Assembly: GCA_017549805.1 (NCBI GenBank)
Contig: JAFYNJ010000030.1
Coordinates: forward strand, 1 to 54,330
Origin: Bacteroidales bacterium
GTDB taxonomy: Bacteria > Bacteroidota > Bacteroidia > Bacteroidales > F082
DNA length: 54,330 bases
Direction: 5' to 3'
Below are positions 8,230 to 17,542 of the stretch, piece by piece (positions within the stretch are counted from its first letter, which is position 1; the number at the start of each line of letters is the position of its first letter). Both the position numbers and the translations under genes were made by a program. A model generated the notes under the pieces. It ran no database searches, was not told the origin of the DNA, and saw only the letters and a program-made list of their open reading frames with translations.

Positions 8230-10566
8230 ATGAAGTCGTTTTGGAATTTCCTCAAGCGTAACAGGCTTTACGCCCTCATAAATATCTTGGGCTTGACCAT
8301 CTCGATGGCTTTTGTCCTGATTCTGGCGGTGTATGTGCAAAAACAGCTCACCACCGACGCCTTCCAGAAAAATGCCGACCGCATCTATCTCGTCGCGCCA
8401 AAACACGGCTACATGATGGCGTATTGGACCGACAAGCACCTGCGCAACCTCTTGCCTGAGGTGGAGAAATCGGTGACGGTGTATCGGATATCCCAAAACG
8501 CCGAGTTCACCATCGAGGACGAAACGGTGTATGGCAGCGTCACCATCGCCGACTCCTGCTTCTTCGACATCTTCAGCTACGACCTCGTGGAAGGCTCGAA
8601 GGCGGACTGGAAAATCTCGTGGGACCGCTGTATGGTGAGCGAAGCCTTCGCCAATGCGCATTTCGGCGACAAAGACCCGATGGGACGCACCATCGTGTTG
8701 AACGAGGCTGGAGGCCTTGTGTTGACGGTATGCGGTATTTATAAGGACTTTGGCAACTCCGTCATCAACGCGCCCGATGTGCTGTGCCGCGGCGAAGTGC
8801 TTCCCAAAATCATCCCGAACCACAACGAGGCAATGAACCAGTCCAACGGAGGCATGTGTTTCCTGATGACCTATCCTAACGCTGACCTAAACGCAAGGCA
8901 CGACGACATGCTGGATTTCCTGAACAAGAACTATTTCGTTTACGCCAGCGGCAGAGAAACAGATGTGCGTATCATCCCGCTTCGCGACGTTTATTTCTCG
9001 GGCATCGATGTCATGGATGGTTCGCAAACCTTGAAATTGGGCTCACGGAAAATGGTGAATCTGTTGCTCGCCGTGTGCCTTGTGCTGTTGCTTTTCGCGG
9101 TGCTCAACTATGTGAACCTCACTACAGCGCTCACGGGTTTTCGAGCCAAGGAGATGGCCACGCGAAGGCTCGTCGGAGCGACCAAAACAGGCATCTTCAT
9201 GCGCATCATCGGGGAATGTGTCGCCCTGTGCGCCGTGGCGATGGTGTTTGCCATTTTGCTTGCCGAAGCCCTTGCACCCAACGCCTCTGAACTGTTGGAG
9301 TACCCTATCTCGGTGTTCGAGATGGCCTCGTTGGGCAATGTGCTGGTTGTCGTGGCTTTCGTGCTGGTGTTGGGAATGATTGCAGGACTGGTGCCTGCCT
9401 TGATGATACAGAAGGCACAACCCATCGAAATTGTGCGTGGCTCGCTGCGTGTGAAGACACGGACGGTTTACGGCCCTATCATTATCATCGTGCAAAACGC
9501 CGTGGCCGTGGTGATGCTCGTCGCTGCCCTGACGATGTTCCTACAAATCCGCTTTATGGTCACAGCCGACTTGGGGTTCAACACCAAGGACATTGTTGTC
9601 GTGCAGAACAACTACGGCCGGTCTTCCATGATTCAGCCGATGTTGGAGCGATTCAAGAGCGAGCCTTTCGTGGAGGAAGTGGGCAAAGGCATACCGATTC
9701 CGGCCTTGGGTGCTTTTTATGGCAATACGGTTGAGCTTCCCGATGAGTCATACGTGAGTTTCAAGTTGGTGTTGGGCGATGAGGGCTATTTCAAGATATT
9801 GGGTCTCAAGGAGAAACAAGACAACCACAATCCAGATGCCTATTGGCTGACGGAGTCGAGTTTCAATTTGTTGGGCCTCGATGAGAATGCCACGGAGTAT
9901 CAGAGCATTGCGGGAGCGATGCCGATTGGCGGCGTTTATTACGATTTCGGGACGGCTCCTTTTGAAAGTAAGCATGATGGTTGGGGGACGATGGTCATGA
10001 ACTACAAGGATGACTATCCCGACAATATGTGCTGGTGGTTCCTCTTGAAGACCACGGGCAGCCACAAGGAGGCTGTCGCACGATTGGAGGCGATTGCCAA
10101 GGAGTTCTTCCCCGACAAGATATTTGAGGCGCGGTATATTGAGGATTTCATCAAAGATAATTATGCCTCGTCGAGCCGTCTTCTCCGTATAGTGTTGATA
10201 TTCACTCTGTTATCGATGCTTGTTTCGGGTATGGGCTTGTTTGCAATGAGTTCATATTACATGCAGCAGGAGCGTCGCGCCGTGGCGGTGAAGAAGGTGT
10301 TTGGTGCCGACTATGGCGGCGTGTTGCGCGAGTTGGTGCTGTCGTTCATGAAGATGGTCGGCATCGCCTTTGTGGTCGGCATTCCCATCGCGTGGATCGT
10401 GATGCACCGTTGGCTTGAGGATTTCATGGAACGCATCAGCCTTGCCTGGTGGATATTCCTCTTGGCGGGCATGGTGTTGACTCTCTTGGCCTTCGTATCA
10501 GTGATTTGGCAGAGCGTGAAGACGGCAAGGGAGAATCCGGCGGTGGTGTTGAAAAAGAATAATTAA
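8230..10566 (+). CDS. FtsX/MacB-like ABC transporter permease
   Basis: 778 residues, paralogous to the genes at 3021 and 10589. The first helix is near residues 14-38, then comes the periplasmic core. Helices near 275-298, 322-345 and 362-388 follow, then a second core and three C-terminal helices near 655-680, 705-730 and 740-765. FtsX signatures EMATRRLVGA and AVAVKKVFGA are present. It is the second gene of the operon that starts at 7453. The protein lacks an ATPase domain and would need a partner in trans. The N-terminal sequence closely matches that of the 3021 product (FLxRNxLYxxI). Confidence 0.92.
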   Translation: MKSFWNFLKRNRLYALINILGLTISMAFVLILAVYVQKQLTTDAFQKNADRIYLVAPKHGYMMAYWTDKHLRNLLPEVEKSVTVYRISQNAEFTIEDETVYGSVTIADSCFFDIFSYDLVEGSKADWKISWDRCMVSEAFANAHFGDKDPMGRTIVLNEAGGLVLTVCGIYKDFGNSVINAPDVLCRGEVLPKIIPNHNEAMNQSNGGMCFLMTYPNADLNARHDDMLDFLNKNYFVYASGRETDVRIIPLRDVYFSGIDVMDGSQTLKLGSRKMVNLLLAVCLVLLLFAVLNYVNLTTALTGFRAKEMATRRLVGATKTGIFMRIIGECVALCAVAMVFAILLAEALAPNASELLEYPISVFEMASLGNVLVVVAFVLVLGMIAGLVPALMIQKAQPIEIVRGSLRVKTRTVYGPIIIIVQNAVAVVMLVAALTMFLQIRFMVTADLGFNTKDIVVVQNNYGRSSMIQPMLERFKSEPFVEEVGKGIPIPALGAFYGNTVELPDESYVSFKLVLGDEGYFKILGLKEKQDNHNPDAYWLTESSFNLLGLDENATEYQSIAGAMPIGGVYYDFGTAPFESKHDGWGTMVMNYKDDYPDNMCWWFLLKTTGSHKEAVARLEAIAKEFFPDKIFEARYIEDFIKDNYASSSRLLRIVLIFTLLSMLVSGMGLFAMSSYYMQQERRAVAVKKVFGADYGGVLRELVLSFMKMVGIAFVVGIPIAWIVMHRWLEDFMERISLAWWIFLLAGMVLTLLAFVSVIWQSVKTARENPAVVLKKNN

Positions 10567-10588
10567 TACTTCAAAAGACGTTCAAACT

Positions 10589-12952
10589 ATGGCACGCTTA
10601 TTCAAAAAAGGAAAAACAGCATTCGCTTCATCTGTACTGAATGTATTAGGCTTGACGGCAGCCTTCGCCGCCCTCTACATCATCCTCGTGCAGGTACACC
10701 ACGACCTCACGTATAACAAAGCACTCAAGGACAGTGACCGCATCTATGTCCTAACGCAAAGAGAAATCAATCAAAGCGGGTATTCTTCTTATATGTGCCG
10801 TCCCATGGGAGAATATGTGCTCAATGCGTCCCCTGACATCGAAGCCGGTGGATGCGGTAAAATCATGGGTAATCCCATCGCGGTTCGGGTAAGTGATGAC
10901 CAATCGCCTGTGGCCATCACGGTGGCAGCCATGAACCAGGGAGCACGCGATGTGTTCGGCTTTGAACTGGTGGCGGGCAACTGGGAAGATTTGACAGGCA
11001 ATGGCTATGCCCTCTCGGAGTCGGCGGCTCAGCGTCTTGGAGTCCAAGTGGGTGATGTGATAAAATATCACGATGGGTCGGCGTGGCAGGATATGTCCAT
11101 CGTGGCCATCTATAAAGAGATGCCTAAGCACAGCGACCTTTCCTCTTTCGAGATGCTTGCCAATATGGGCGACTTTAGCATTGATGATTGGAGCGAGTTT
11201 TCGTTCTTCTATTTCTTGAAACTTCGCGAAGGCGCAGATCCGAGCGCGATTACTGAGGTGGCAAAGCCTGTATGCAAGCAGTTTTTCAGTATAATGCAAG
11301 GTGTTGATGCCACTGACGACGATGTCAAGTTTGGGCTTTATCCCGTGCGGCTGACCGATATGTACTTCGACAGCAACTCGTATTATGCTCCAGGTAAGGC
11401 GGGCAACAAAACCACGACGATGACCTTGCTCATCATCGCCATTTTCGTGGTGGTCATCGCCTTCATCAACTACATCAACTTCTTCTTCGCCATGGTGCCG
11501 CTACGTTTGAAAAGCATCAACACACGCAAGATATTGGGCAGCAGCCGTTTCCAATTAGTGATGTCATCGGTGGGCGAGTCGGTGCTGATGGTCGTCATTG
11601 CCTTGGGCTTGGCGGTGGCTGTGGTCACGCTGTTCAAGCAATCCACCTTGGCTTCGCTGATTGACACTTCGCTCGATTTCAGTCAAAACTTTGGCGTCGT
11701 CGCCCTGACTGTCGGTCTGGGTTTGTTCGTTTCCGTTGCGGCGAGCCTCTATCCGGCCTTGTTTGCCACCTCGTTCAATCCCGCCTTCGCCCTGAAAGGC
11801 ACTTTCGGTGCTACGCAAAAAGGGAAAGCTTTCCGCATCGGCCTGATCGGCTTGCAGTTCACCGTTTCCATTGTGCTCATTATCTGTGCCATTTTCGTCC
11901 ACCAGCAACGCCAGTATATGATGAACCACGATATGGGCTTCAACCAAGAATGCCTGTTGCAGTCGCAGGTATCAACAAACCTTGCCACCAACCGCGAAGC
12001 CGTGGAGAGTCAGTTGCGGGCCGATGCCGCCATCAAGGACATCGCATGGGGTGACGGGCCTTTCGTAAATGATTACCGCATGAGTTGGGGACGCAAAGTG
12101 CGAGGCGAGGATGCCGGTTGGGATGTCTATCCCGTTTCGTGGAACTTCCTGCGTTTCATGGGCATTGATGTTGTGGAGGGCCGGGACTTCAGCCTATCCG
12201 ACGAGCAATCTACGGGCACTTATATCTTCAATGAAACGGCGAGGGATATGTACAAAATCACCCTTGAAGACCAGATTGGTGGGCATGATGGGCAAATCGC
12301 CGAGATCGCCGGTTTCTGCAAGGACTTCAACTTTGCTTCGTTGCGTCAAGAGATTAAACCTTTTGCATTCTATGTTTACGGCAAAGATCCGTGGCATATT
12401 TGCAATAGGCTGTATATCCGCACCAAGACTGGCGTGGATGTCCCCGCCCTGATGGAGCGCATCAGGAAGACCCTCAACGACCTCGACCCTGATTTGGGCG
12501 ACGGCATGTCGTACGAGGTATGGCCTTTCTCAGAATCGATTGAGAACCAATACAAAAAGGAGCAGAACCTTTCCAAGTTGGTGAACCTGTTCACTGTCCT
12601 CGCCATCGTCATCTCGCTGATGGGCGTGTTCGGCCTCGTGATGTTCGAGACGGAGCACCGCCGCAAGGAGATCGGCATCCGTCGTGTGCACGGCGCCACG
12701 GTGGAGCAGATCCTGGCCATGTTCAACTCACGCTTCGTGAAAATCGTGTTGGTGTGCTTCGTCATCGCCGTGCCCGTGAGCATCGTCATCATGCGGCGCT
12801 ATCTGGAAGGCTTTGCCTACCAGGTGCCACTGCATGTTTGGGTATTCGTTATCGCGCTGCTGGCCGTCTTGGGTGTCACCATTGCCGTGGTCACCTTGCG
12901 CAGCCTACGGGCGGCCACGGTAAATCCGGTAAAGTCGTTGAGGAGCGAATAG
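10589..12952 (+). CDS. FtsX/MacB-like ABC transporter permease
   Basis: 787 residues and the most divergent of the four permeases. It has a first helix near 16-38, a periplasmic core, helices near 272-297 and 320-345, a second core (about 435-665), and C-terminal helices near 668-690, 715-735 and 750-775. The FtsX signature is EIGIRRVHGATVEQI in the C-terminal unit and NTRKILGSSRF in the first. It begins 22 bp after the previous gene and is the last transporter gene of the operon. Its stop lies 27 bp before the regulator's ATG, inside which a separate promoter is found. Confidence 0.92.
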   Translation: MARLFKKGKTAFASSVLNVLGLTAAFAALYIILVQVHHDLTYNKALKDSDRIYVLTQREINQSGYSSYMCRPMGEYVLNASPDIEAGGCGKIMGNPIAVRVSDDQSPVAITVAAMNQGARDVFGFELVAGNWEDLTGNGYALSESAAQRLGVQVGDVIKYHDGSAWQDMSIVAIYKEMPKHSDLSSFEMLANMGDFSIDDWSEFSFFYFLKLREGADPSAITEVAKPVCKQFFSIMQGVDATDDDVKFGLYPVRLTDMYFDSNSYYAPGKAGNKTTTMTLLIIAIFVVVIAFINYINFFFAMVPLRLKSINTRKILGSSRFQLVMSSVGESVLMVVIALGLAVAVVTLFKQSTLASLIDTSLDFSQNFGVVALTVGLGLFVSVAASLYPALFATSFNPAFALKGTFGATQKGKAFRIGLIGLQFTVSIVLIICAIFVHQQRQYMMNHDMGFNQECLLQSQVSTNLATNREAVESQLRADAAIKDIAWGDGPFVNDYRMSWGRKVRGEDAGWDVYPVSWNFLRFMGIDVVEGRDFSLSDEQSTGTYIFNETARDMYKITLEDQIGGHDGQIAEIAGFCKDFNFASLRQEIKPFAFYVYGKDPWHICNRLYIRTKTGVDVPALMERIRKTLNDLDPDLGDGMSYEVWPFSESIENQYKKEQNLSKLVNLFTVLAIVISLMGVFGLVMFETEHRRKEIGIRRVHGATVEQILAMFNSRFVKIVLVCFVIAVPVSIVIMRRYLEGFAYQVPLHVWVFVIALLAVLGVTIAVVTLRSLRAATVNPVKSLRSE

Positions 12953-12967
12953 AATCCGAAAAAGTTG

Positions 12968-12976
12968 TATCTTTGC
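12968..12976 (+). promoter_or_regulatory. -7 box of the response regulator gene
   Basis: TATCTTTGC matches TAnnTTTGC and ends three bases before the ATG at 12980. A start about 5-7 bases after the box would give a leaderless or nearly leaderless mRNA. It gives the two-component genes their own housekeeping transcription, separate from the sigma54-type operon upstream. Confidence 0.65.
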
Positions 12977-12979
12977 GTC

Positions 12980-14320
12980 ATGTCCAAACTCAAATCCAAG
13001 ATATTGGTCGTTGACGACAATGCTGGCATTCGATCGGCACTGAAGATCTTGCTTCCCATGCGCTTCGAGGAGGTGGAGTTGATCGCCTCGCCGAAGGAGT
13101 TGATGAGCACCATGCGGCGTTTCAAGCCGGATGTGGTGTTGCTTGACATGAACTTCGACACGGATATCAATACGGGCAACGAAGGGCTTTATTGGCTTTC
13201 GGAATTGAAACGGGAATACCCGCAGATCGAGGTGGTGCTGTTTACGGCATACGCTGATATCGCTCTTGCCGTGGAAGGCATGAAACGCGGTGCTTTCGAC
13301 TTCATTGTGAAGCCTTGGGACAACACCAAACTGCTGGGTGTTTTGGAACAAGCTTGCAACAAGCGAAAGCCTCGAATGGAGGTTGTTGAAACACCCTCGT
13401 TGATGCTTTGGGGTGATAGTCCCGATATGACGGAGTTGCATCGCATGGTGGAAAAGATTGCTCCGACTGATGCCACAGTGCTGATTGCGGGCGAAAACGG
13501 AACAGGTAAAGATGTGTTGGCCAATGAGGTGCATCGTCTTTCGAAGCGTTCCAATAATGCCATGGTGAGTGTCGATATAGGATCCATCACGGGCACGCTG
13601 TTCGAGAGCGAGCTTTTCGGCCATGTGAAGGGAGCCTTCACCGATGCCCATGCCGATCATGTAGGGAAGTTCGAACTCGCCAACGGCACAACGCTTTTCC
13701 TTGATGAGATTGGCAACATTCCCTTGAACCTGCAAGCAAAGCTGTTGCGGGTATTGCAAAACCGGAGCATCACTCGGGTGGGCGATACTAAAACGATTCC
13801 CATTGATATCCGCCTGATTTGCGCTACCAACATGGATCTCCCTCAGATGGTCAAGGAAGGCCGTTTCCGTGAGGATCTCTATTACCGCATCAACACGGTG
13901 CCGCTGAATTTGCCGCCATTGAGGGAACGGACGGATGAAATCAAACCTCTTGCCGAGTTGTTTTTAGCGCGTTTCGCCGAAAAATATCACCGCGAGGTGA
14001 AAAGCATCGATGAGGAGGCGGTTCAGCTACTGCAACGCTGCCAATGGAAAGGCAACATCCGCGAATTGCAAAACTGCATCGAGAAGGCGGTGATTCTGTC
14101 GGAAGGGGAGAAGATTAAGCCCAATGATTTGCAAATCAACCCTGCGGATCTGAAAGATGCTGCTGAAGCTTCCACAAGTCAAGAGTCGCTTGAGAATGCT
14201 GAGGAAAAGGTGATTCGTGCCGCCATGAAGAAATACAACGGGAATCTCTCTTTGGTGGCGAAATCCTTGAATATCAGCCGTCCGACACTGTATAACCGCC
14301 TAAAGAAATACGTGATATGA
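12980..14320 (+). CDS. Sigma54-dependent response regulator (NtrC family)
   Basis: 446 residues from the ATG at 12980; the in-frame TTG at 12965 falls inside the promoter. Receiver domain 1-120 has the DD pair at 12-13, phospho-acceptor Asp56 (VVLLDMNF) and Lys111 (VKPW). AAA+ domain about 140-375 has Walker A GENGTGKD (171-178), the sigma54 loop GAFTDA (218-223; classical form GAFTGA) and Walker B TLFLDEIG. The C-terminal Fis-type HTH reads LSLVAKSLNISRPTLYNRL. It would use ATP to open promoters held by sigma54. Adjacent permease operons have matching promoters and palindromic upstream sites, so they are its likely targets. Confidence 0.93.
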   Translation: MSKLKSKILVVDDNAGIRSALKILLPMRFEEVELIASPKELMSTMRRFKPDVVLLDMNFDTDINTGNEGLYWLSELKREYPQIEVVLFTAYADIALAVEGMKRGAFDFIVKPWDNTKLLGVLEQACNKRKPRMEVVETPSLMLWGDSPDMTELHRMVEKIAPTDATVLIAGENGTGKDVLANEVHRLSKRSNNAMVSVDIGSITGTLFESELFGHVKGAFTDAHADHVGKFELANGTTLFLDEIGNIPLNLQAKLLRVLQNRSITRVGDTKTIPIDIRLICATNMDLPQMVKEGRFREDLYYRINTVPLNLPPLRERTDEIKPLAELFLARFAEKYHREVKSIDEEAVQLLQRCQWKGNIRELQNCIEKAVILSEGEKIKPNDLQINPADLKDAAEASTSQESLENAEEKVIRAAMKKYNGNLSLVAKSLNISRPTLYNRLKKYVI

Positions 14321-15174
14321 GCACGCTGCTTTGGATTGGAATCATCGTTGTGGCGGTTGCAGTGGCGATCGTCCTTTCGGTTTGGCTGACCCGAAAGCAT
14401 GATACTAAAAAGGTTTCCTTCATGATGGACGCTCTCGAGGATGGAGAACTGAATTTCCGTTTTCAGGAATCTTCTTCGTTAAATCGTGCCCTCAATCGAA
14501 TCCGTGGCATCTTCGAACGGCGCACTGCCCTCAACGAGGAGGCTTCATGGAGCAAGCTCTTCCGCGTGATGACACATGAGATCATGAACACCGTGGCGCC
14601 TATCGCCTCGTTGAGCGATGCGCTTTCCAAGGATGAGAATGTGGATGTGAAAGAAGGGCTGGAGACCATCGCGGCTTCTTCCAAGGACTTAATTCGATTC
14701 GTGGATTCATACCGCAACTTCACCCAGATGGTTCCCTTGACGAAAAAAGCTGTCTTGGTGGACGAGTTGCTGGACAGGGTGTTGAGACTCAATCGTCCGA
14801 AACTTGAGGAACAAGGTATTGCCTTGACTTATTCCGCCAAGACGCCCGACTTGTTGATCTATGCCGATGAGGGACAGTTGATGCAGGTCTTCAACAACAT
14901 GATCAAAAACGCAGTGCAGGCAGGGGCAGTCTCCATCTGGATTTCCGCTGAATTGAACAAGGAGGACCAAACGGTCATCCGTATTGCCAACAACGGCAAG
15001 GCGATTCCCTTGAGGCATCAAGAGGAGATTTTTGTGCCTTTCTATACCACCAAGCCCAATGGTACGGGCATTGGCCTGAGCCTTTCAAAGCAAATCATGG
15101 TGCGGCACAACGGTACGCTGAATCTCGAACAAAGCGACAGTCAGCGTACTATTTTCACATTGATATTCAAGTGA
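14317..15174 (+). CDS. Membrane-anchored sensor histidine kinase
   Basis: 285 residues, overlapping the regulator by 4 bp (ATGA), so co-translated. A single N-terminal helix (3-24) is followed directly by a short linker and a HisKA region with phospho-acceptor His in VMTHEIMN (about residue 88). The HATPase domain has an N-box (FNNMIKNAVQ) and a G2-type box (NGTGIGLSLSKQI). There is no extracytoplasmic sensor domain, so it probably senses through the membrane or a partner protein such as the permeases. It should phosphorylate Asp56 of the upstream regulator. Confidence 0.92.
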   Translation: MSTLLWIGIIVVAVAVAIVLSVWLTRKHDTKKVSFMMDALEDGELNFRFQESSSLNRALNRIRGIFERRTALNEEASWSKLFRVMTHEIMNTVAPIASLSDALSKDENVDVKEGLETIAASSKDLIRFVDSYRNFTQMVPLTKKAVLVDELLDRVLRLNRPKLEEQGIALTYSAKTPDLLIYADEGQLMQVFNNMIKNAVQAGAVSIWISAELNKEDQTVIRIANNGKAIPLRHQEEIFVPFYTTKPNGTGIGLSLSKQIMVRHNGTLNLEQSDSQRTIFTLIFK

Positions 15175-16251
15175 TTATTCAATAACCAGTTTTCTGACAC
15201 TGACTTCGTTGCCGTTCTCCAAACGGATGATGTAAACGCCTTTAGGCAATGCAATGGAGGCCTTTCCGTCAATCCATTGCGTTGTTATGGTCTGGCCAAG
15301 GAGGTCGACAACTGTGACTTGTCCGATGCCTTCGATGTTGACATGGCCTTGGGAGGGATTGGGATACAGTTTGATCTCCGGTTTGTTTTCGGCAACCTCT
15401 GTCGGATCGGCCACGGTGACCCACAAGGTGGCCATTCGGGTGACGCAATCGCAACTCACGGTAAACATGATGTCCATCCAACACCTTGTGCCGGGAGCGA
15501 CGCTGGGTAAGAGCGTTGCAGTACAAGTGCACTGCACCACTTGATTGGATACGGTGGGGAAGGAACTGCCATTGAATCCGTCCTCGGTAAATTGGATATC
15601 CGTGAAATAGTCGGTGTAGGGCGTCATGAATATTTGCAAGTCCTCGTAACCCGTGTTTTGGACGTCGTATTTAATGGTGATTTGCGATCCGGGATACAAG
15701 ATGGTGTCGAATTCGTAAGGGGTGACTTCAAGGTCATACTTGTTCACCATATCAAGGTTGATGTCATCGATAGTAAGATGGTATGCGCCTTCTGACGCGA
15801 CGGCATGAATGCCGAAATATTGGTAGTTGGCGTTTATGGTCTCGATGTACGCTGAAATCAATTCGTATGCACCTCCTTCGACAGTGGTGGAGAAAAGCAA
15901 TTGGCTCATATTGGCGGCATTGTCTTCGCTGCCCGCCCAGAACTCGACTTCATAGGATCCGTCTGAAATAGCCCAATATGAGAAGCGGTACTTGAGTTCG
16001 GTGCTTAGATACATCGGCATGAACATCCACGACTCGTTGGCATTGGTGTAGGCATACCAATCGCCCGTATGAGCTGTCCGGTTGTGGTCTTTGTCAAGAT
16101 AGCCGCAAAGCCAGGAATTGTCATCGCAGGTCCATCCAAGAGGTGGCTCGTCGTCGTGGTTGGCAAATTCAAAACCTTCGTAAAAGATGCTGCCGGCAAA
16201 GGAAAAAGTAGTAATTAGGCAAATCAATAGTGTGAGGAGTAGCCTTTTCAT
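15175..16251 (-). CDS. Secreted adhesion-like protein with T9SS sorting domain
   Basis: 358 residues. A signal peptide (1-19) precedes a domain (about 20-165) that resembles the choice-of-anchor J/cleaved-adhesin fold (FYEGFEFANHDDEPPLGW). A beta-rich segment follows. The C-terminal T9SS sorting domain starts at LYPNPSQGHVNIEG and ends KLVIE. The product should cross the outer membrane by the type IX system. Its stop abuts that of the histidine kinase on the other strand. A -7 box TATTTTTGC lies at 16279-16271. The specific function is unknown. Confidence 0.85.
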   Translation of the reverse strand: MKRLLLTLLICLITTFSFAGSIFYEGFEFANHDDEPPLGWTCDDNSWLCGYLDKDHNRTAHTGDWYAYTNANESWMFMPMYLSTELKYRFSYWAISDGSYEVEFWAGSEDNAANMSQLLFSTTVEGGAYELISAYIETINANYQYFGIHAVASEGAYHLTIDDINLDMVNKYDLEVTPYEFDTILYPGSQITIKYDVQNTGYEDLQIFMTPYTDYFTDIQFTEDGFNGSSFPTVSNQVVQCTCTATLLPSVAPGTRCWMDIMFTVSCDCVTRMATLWVTVADPTEVAENKPEIKLYPNPSQGHVNIEGIGQVTVVDLLGQTITTQWIDGKASIALPKGVYIIRLENGNEVSVRKLVIE

Positions 16252-16270
16252 TTTTCAAATGATTTAGAAC

Positions 16271-16309
16271 GCAAAAATAACAACTTTCAAGGATAATTGC
16301 TACATTTGC
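16271..16309. promoter_or_regulatory. Divergent -7 boxes for genes 16251(-) and 16321(+)
   Basis: Minus-strand TATTTTTGC occupies 16279-16271 and plus-strand TACATTTGC occupies 16301-16309. Both match TAnnTTTGC and point away from each other, giving back-to-back promoters within 40 bp. Confidence 0.6.
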
Positions 16310-16320
16310 TTCATTAATTC

Positions 16321-17484
16321 ATGAAGATGGATAGAGAAAGAAATATTGATAAACTGGCTGGATACCTGATCAAGTTGGGTGGTCTTGCCATCATTGCGGC
16401 GTTGTGCTGGTATTTCAAGAATGTGTTGATTTACATTGTAGTGGCTTTTGTTGTGTCGTTGATTGGGCGACCTGTCATGAAGCTGTTCCGCAAAATACAT
16501 ATTGGAAAATTCCGCTTTCCCGATTGGCTGTCGGCCGTGCTGACCATCCTATTGATCATCGGCCTCTTGGTTTTGATCATCACCCAGATGGTTCCTTTGG
16601 TGACGAATATCGTTCGCGATGCGTCGGTGCTGAATTCCAAGACTTATTTGGAGTTAAATCCAGTGGAAAGGATCAATGAATGGTTGATCGGCCTGTTCCC
16701 GGATTTAGGCGCTGATTTTGATCTGATTGCCTTGGTCATGGATAAACTACGGGAGTTGGTGAGTTTCAGTAATGTTACAGGCCTCGTCGGCTCGGTGGCA
16801 TCTTTGGTTTCCAGTGCATTTGTGGGACTTTTTGCGGTGGTGTTCATTTCGTTTTTCTTCTTGAAAGATTCCAACCTGTTCGAAAGGATCATCTACGCCT
16901 TGGTGCCAGATCGGATTGAACAGACCATGCATACCACTTTGAACGATATCAAGCAGTTGCTCTCGCGTTATTTTGTGGGCCTGTTGCTGGAGATGCTGGG
17001 CGTCGCCTTGATCGATTTCCTTGGATTGTGGCTCATCGCTCGTTTGGACTTCAGCTATGCCATCGGCATCGCCTTCATTGCAGGCATCCTGAATGTGATT
17101 CCATACGTTGGACCGCTTATGGGAGAAGCCCTCGGCGTAATCTTAGGCATTATCTTGAAAGTCGGCATCGGCGCGGGGCTGAACGTAAACGTATGGGTGT
17201 TCGCCCTGATCATCCTGGCCATCATGCTGACGGCTCAGCTGATTGACAACTTCATTTACCAACCGGTGATCTATTCCACCAGTATCAAGGCGCATCCGTT
17301 GGAGATTTTCATTGTGTTGCTCATGGCAGGTCACATTGGCGGTGTAGTGGGTATGCTTGTTGCTATCCCAGCCTATACGGTGGTGCGTGTCATTGCCCTC
17401 CGTTTCTTCCATCGTTTCAAGCCGATACAACGATTGGATCCCGACCTGAGCGAGGAGGATAAGATCATTGAGAACATCGATTGA
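16321..17484 (+). CDS. AI-2E family transporter (PF01594-like)
   Basis: 387 residues with about seven or eight hydrophobic helices: paired helices at 20-55, one near 75-98, then 155-185, 215-260, 265-290 and 300-350. The sequence GILNVIPYVGPLMGE is the conserved PYxGP-containing motif of the family. Members act as exporters or ion/H+ antiporters; the autoinducer-2 name is historical. The ATG at 16321 is used; ATG 16327 is also possible. The stop is followed at once by a GAGGTGA-type tandem repeat. Confidence 0.9.
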   Translation: MKMDRERNIDKLAGYLIKLGGLAIIAALCWYFKNVLIYIVVAFVVSLIGRPVMKLFRKIHIGKFRFPDWLSAVLTILLIIGLLVLIITQMVPLVTNIVRDASVLNSKTYLELNPVERINEWLIGLFPDLGADFDLIALVMDKLRELVSFSNVTGLVGSVASLVSSAFVGLFAVVFISFFFLKDSNLFERIIYALVPDRIEQTMHTTLNDIKQLLSRYFVGLLLEMLGVALIDFLGLWLIARLDFSYAIGIAFIAGILNVIPYVGPLMGEALGVILGIILKVGIGAGLNVNVWVFALIILAIMLTAQLIDNFIYQPVIYSTSIKAHPLEIFIVLLMAGHIGGVVGMLVAIPAYTVVRVIALRFFHRFKPIQRLDPDLSEEDKIIENID

Positions 17485-17512
17485 GGTGAGAGGTGAGAGG
17501 TGAGAGATGTTG
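17484..17512. repeat. Short GAGGTGA tandem repeat
   Basis: Three to four tandem copies of a GAGGTGA unit follow the stop of the AI-2E gene. The same unit occurs in frame inside etfB at about 22247-22275. Confidence 0.7.
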
Positions 17513-17542
17513 ATCTCGTGGTAGAAAGAACCCCATCAAAAA

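Noticed and set aside
3021-12952. Complete MacAB-type efflux pump
   Set aside because: No ATPase, adaptor or outer-membrane channel is encoded in the window, so a full pump cannot be claimed.
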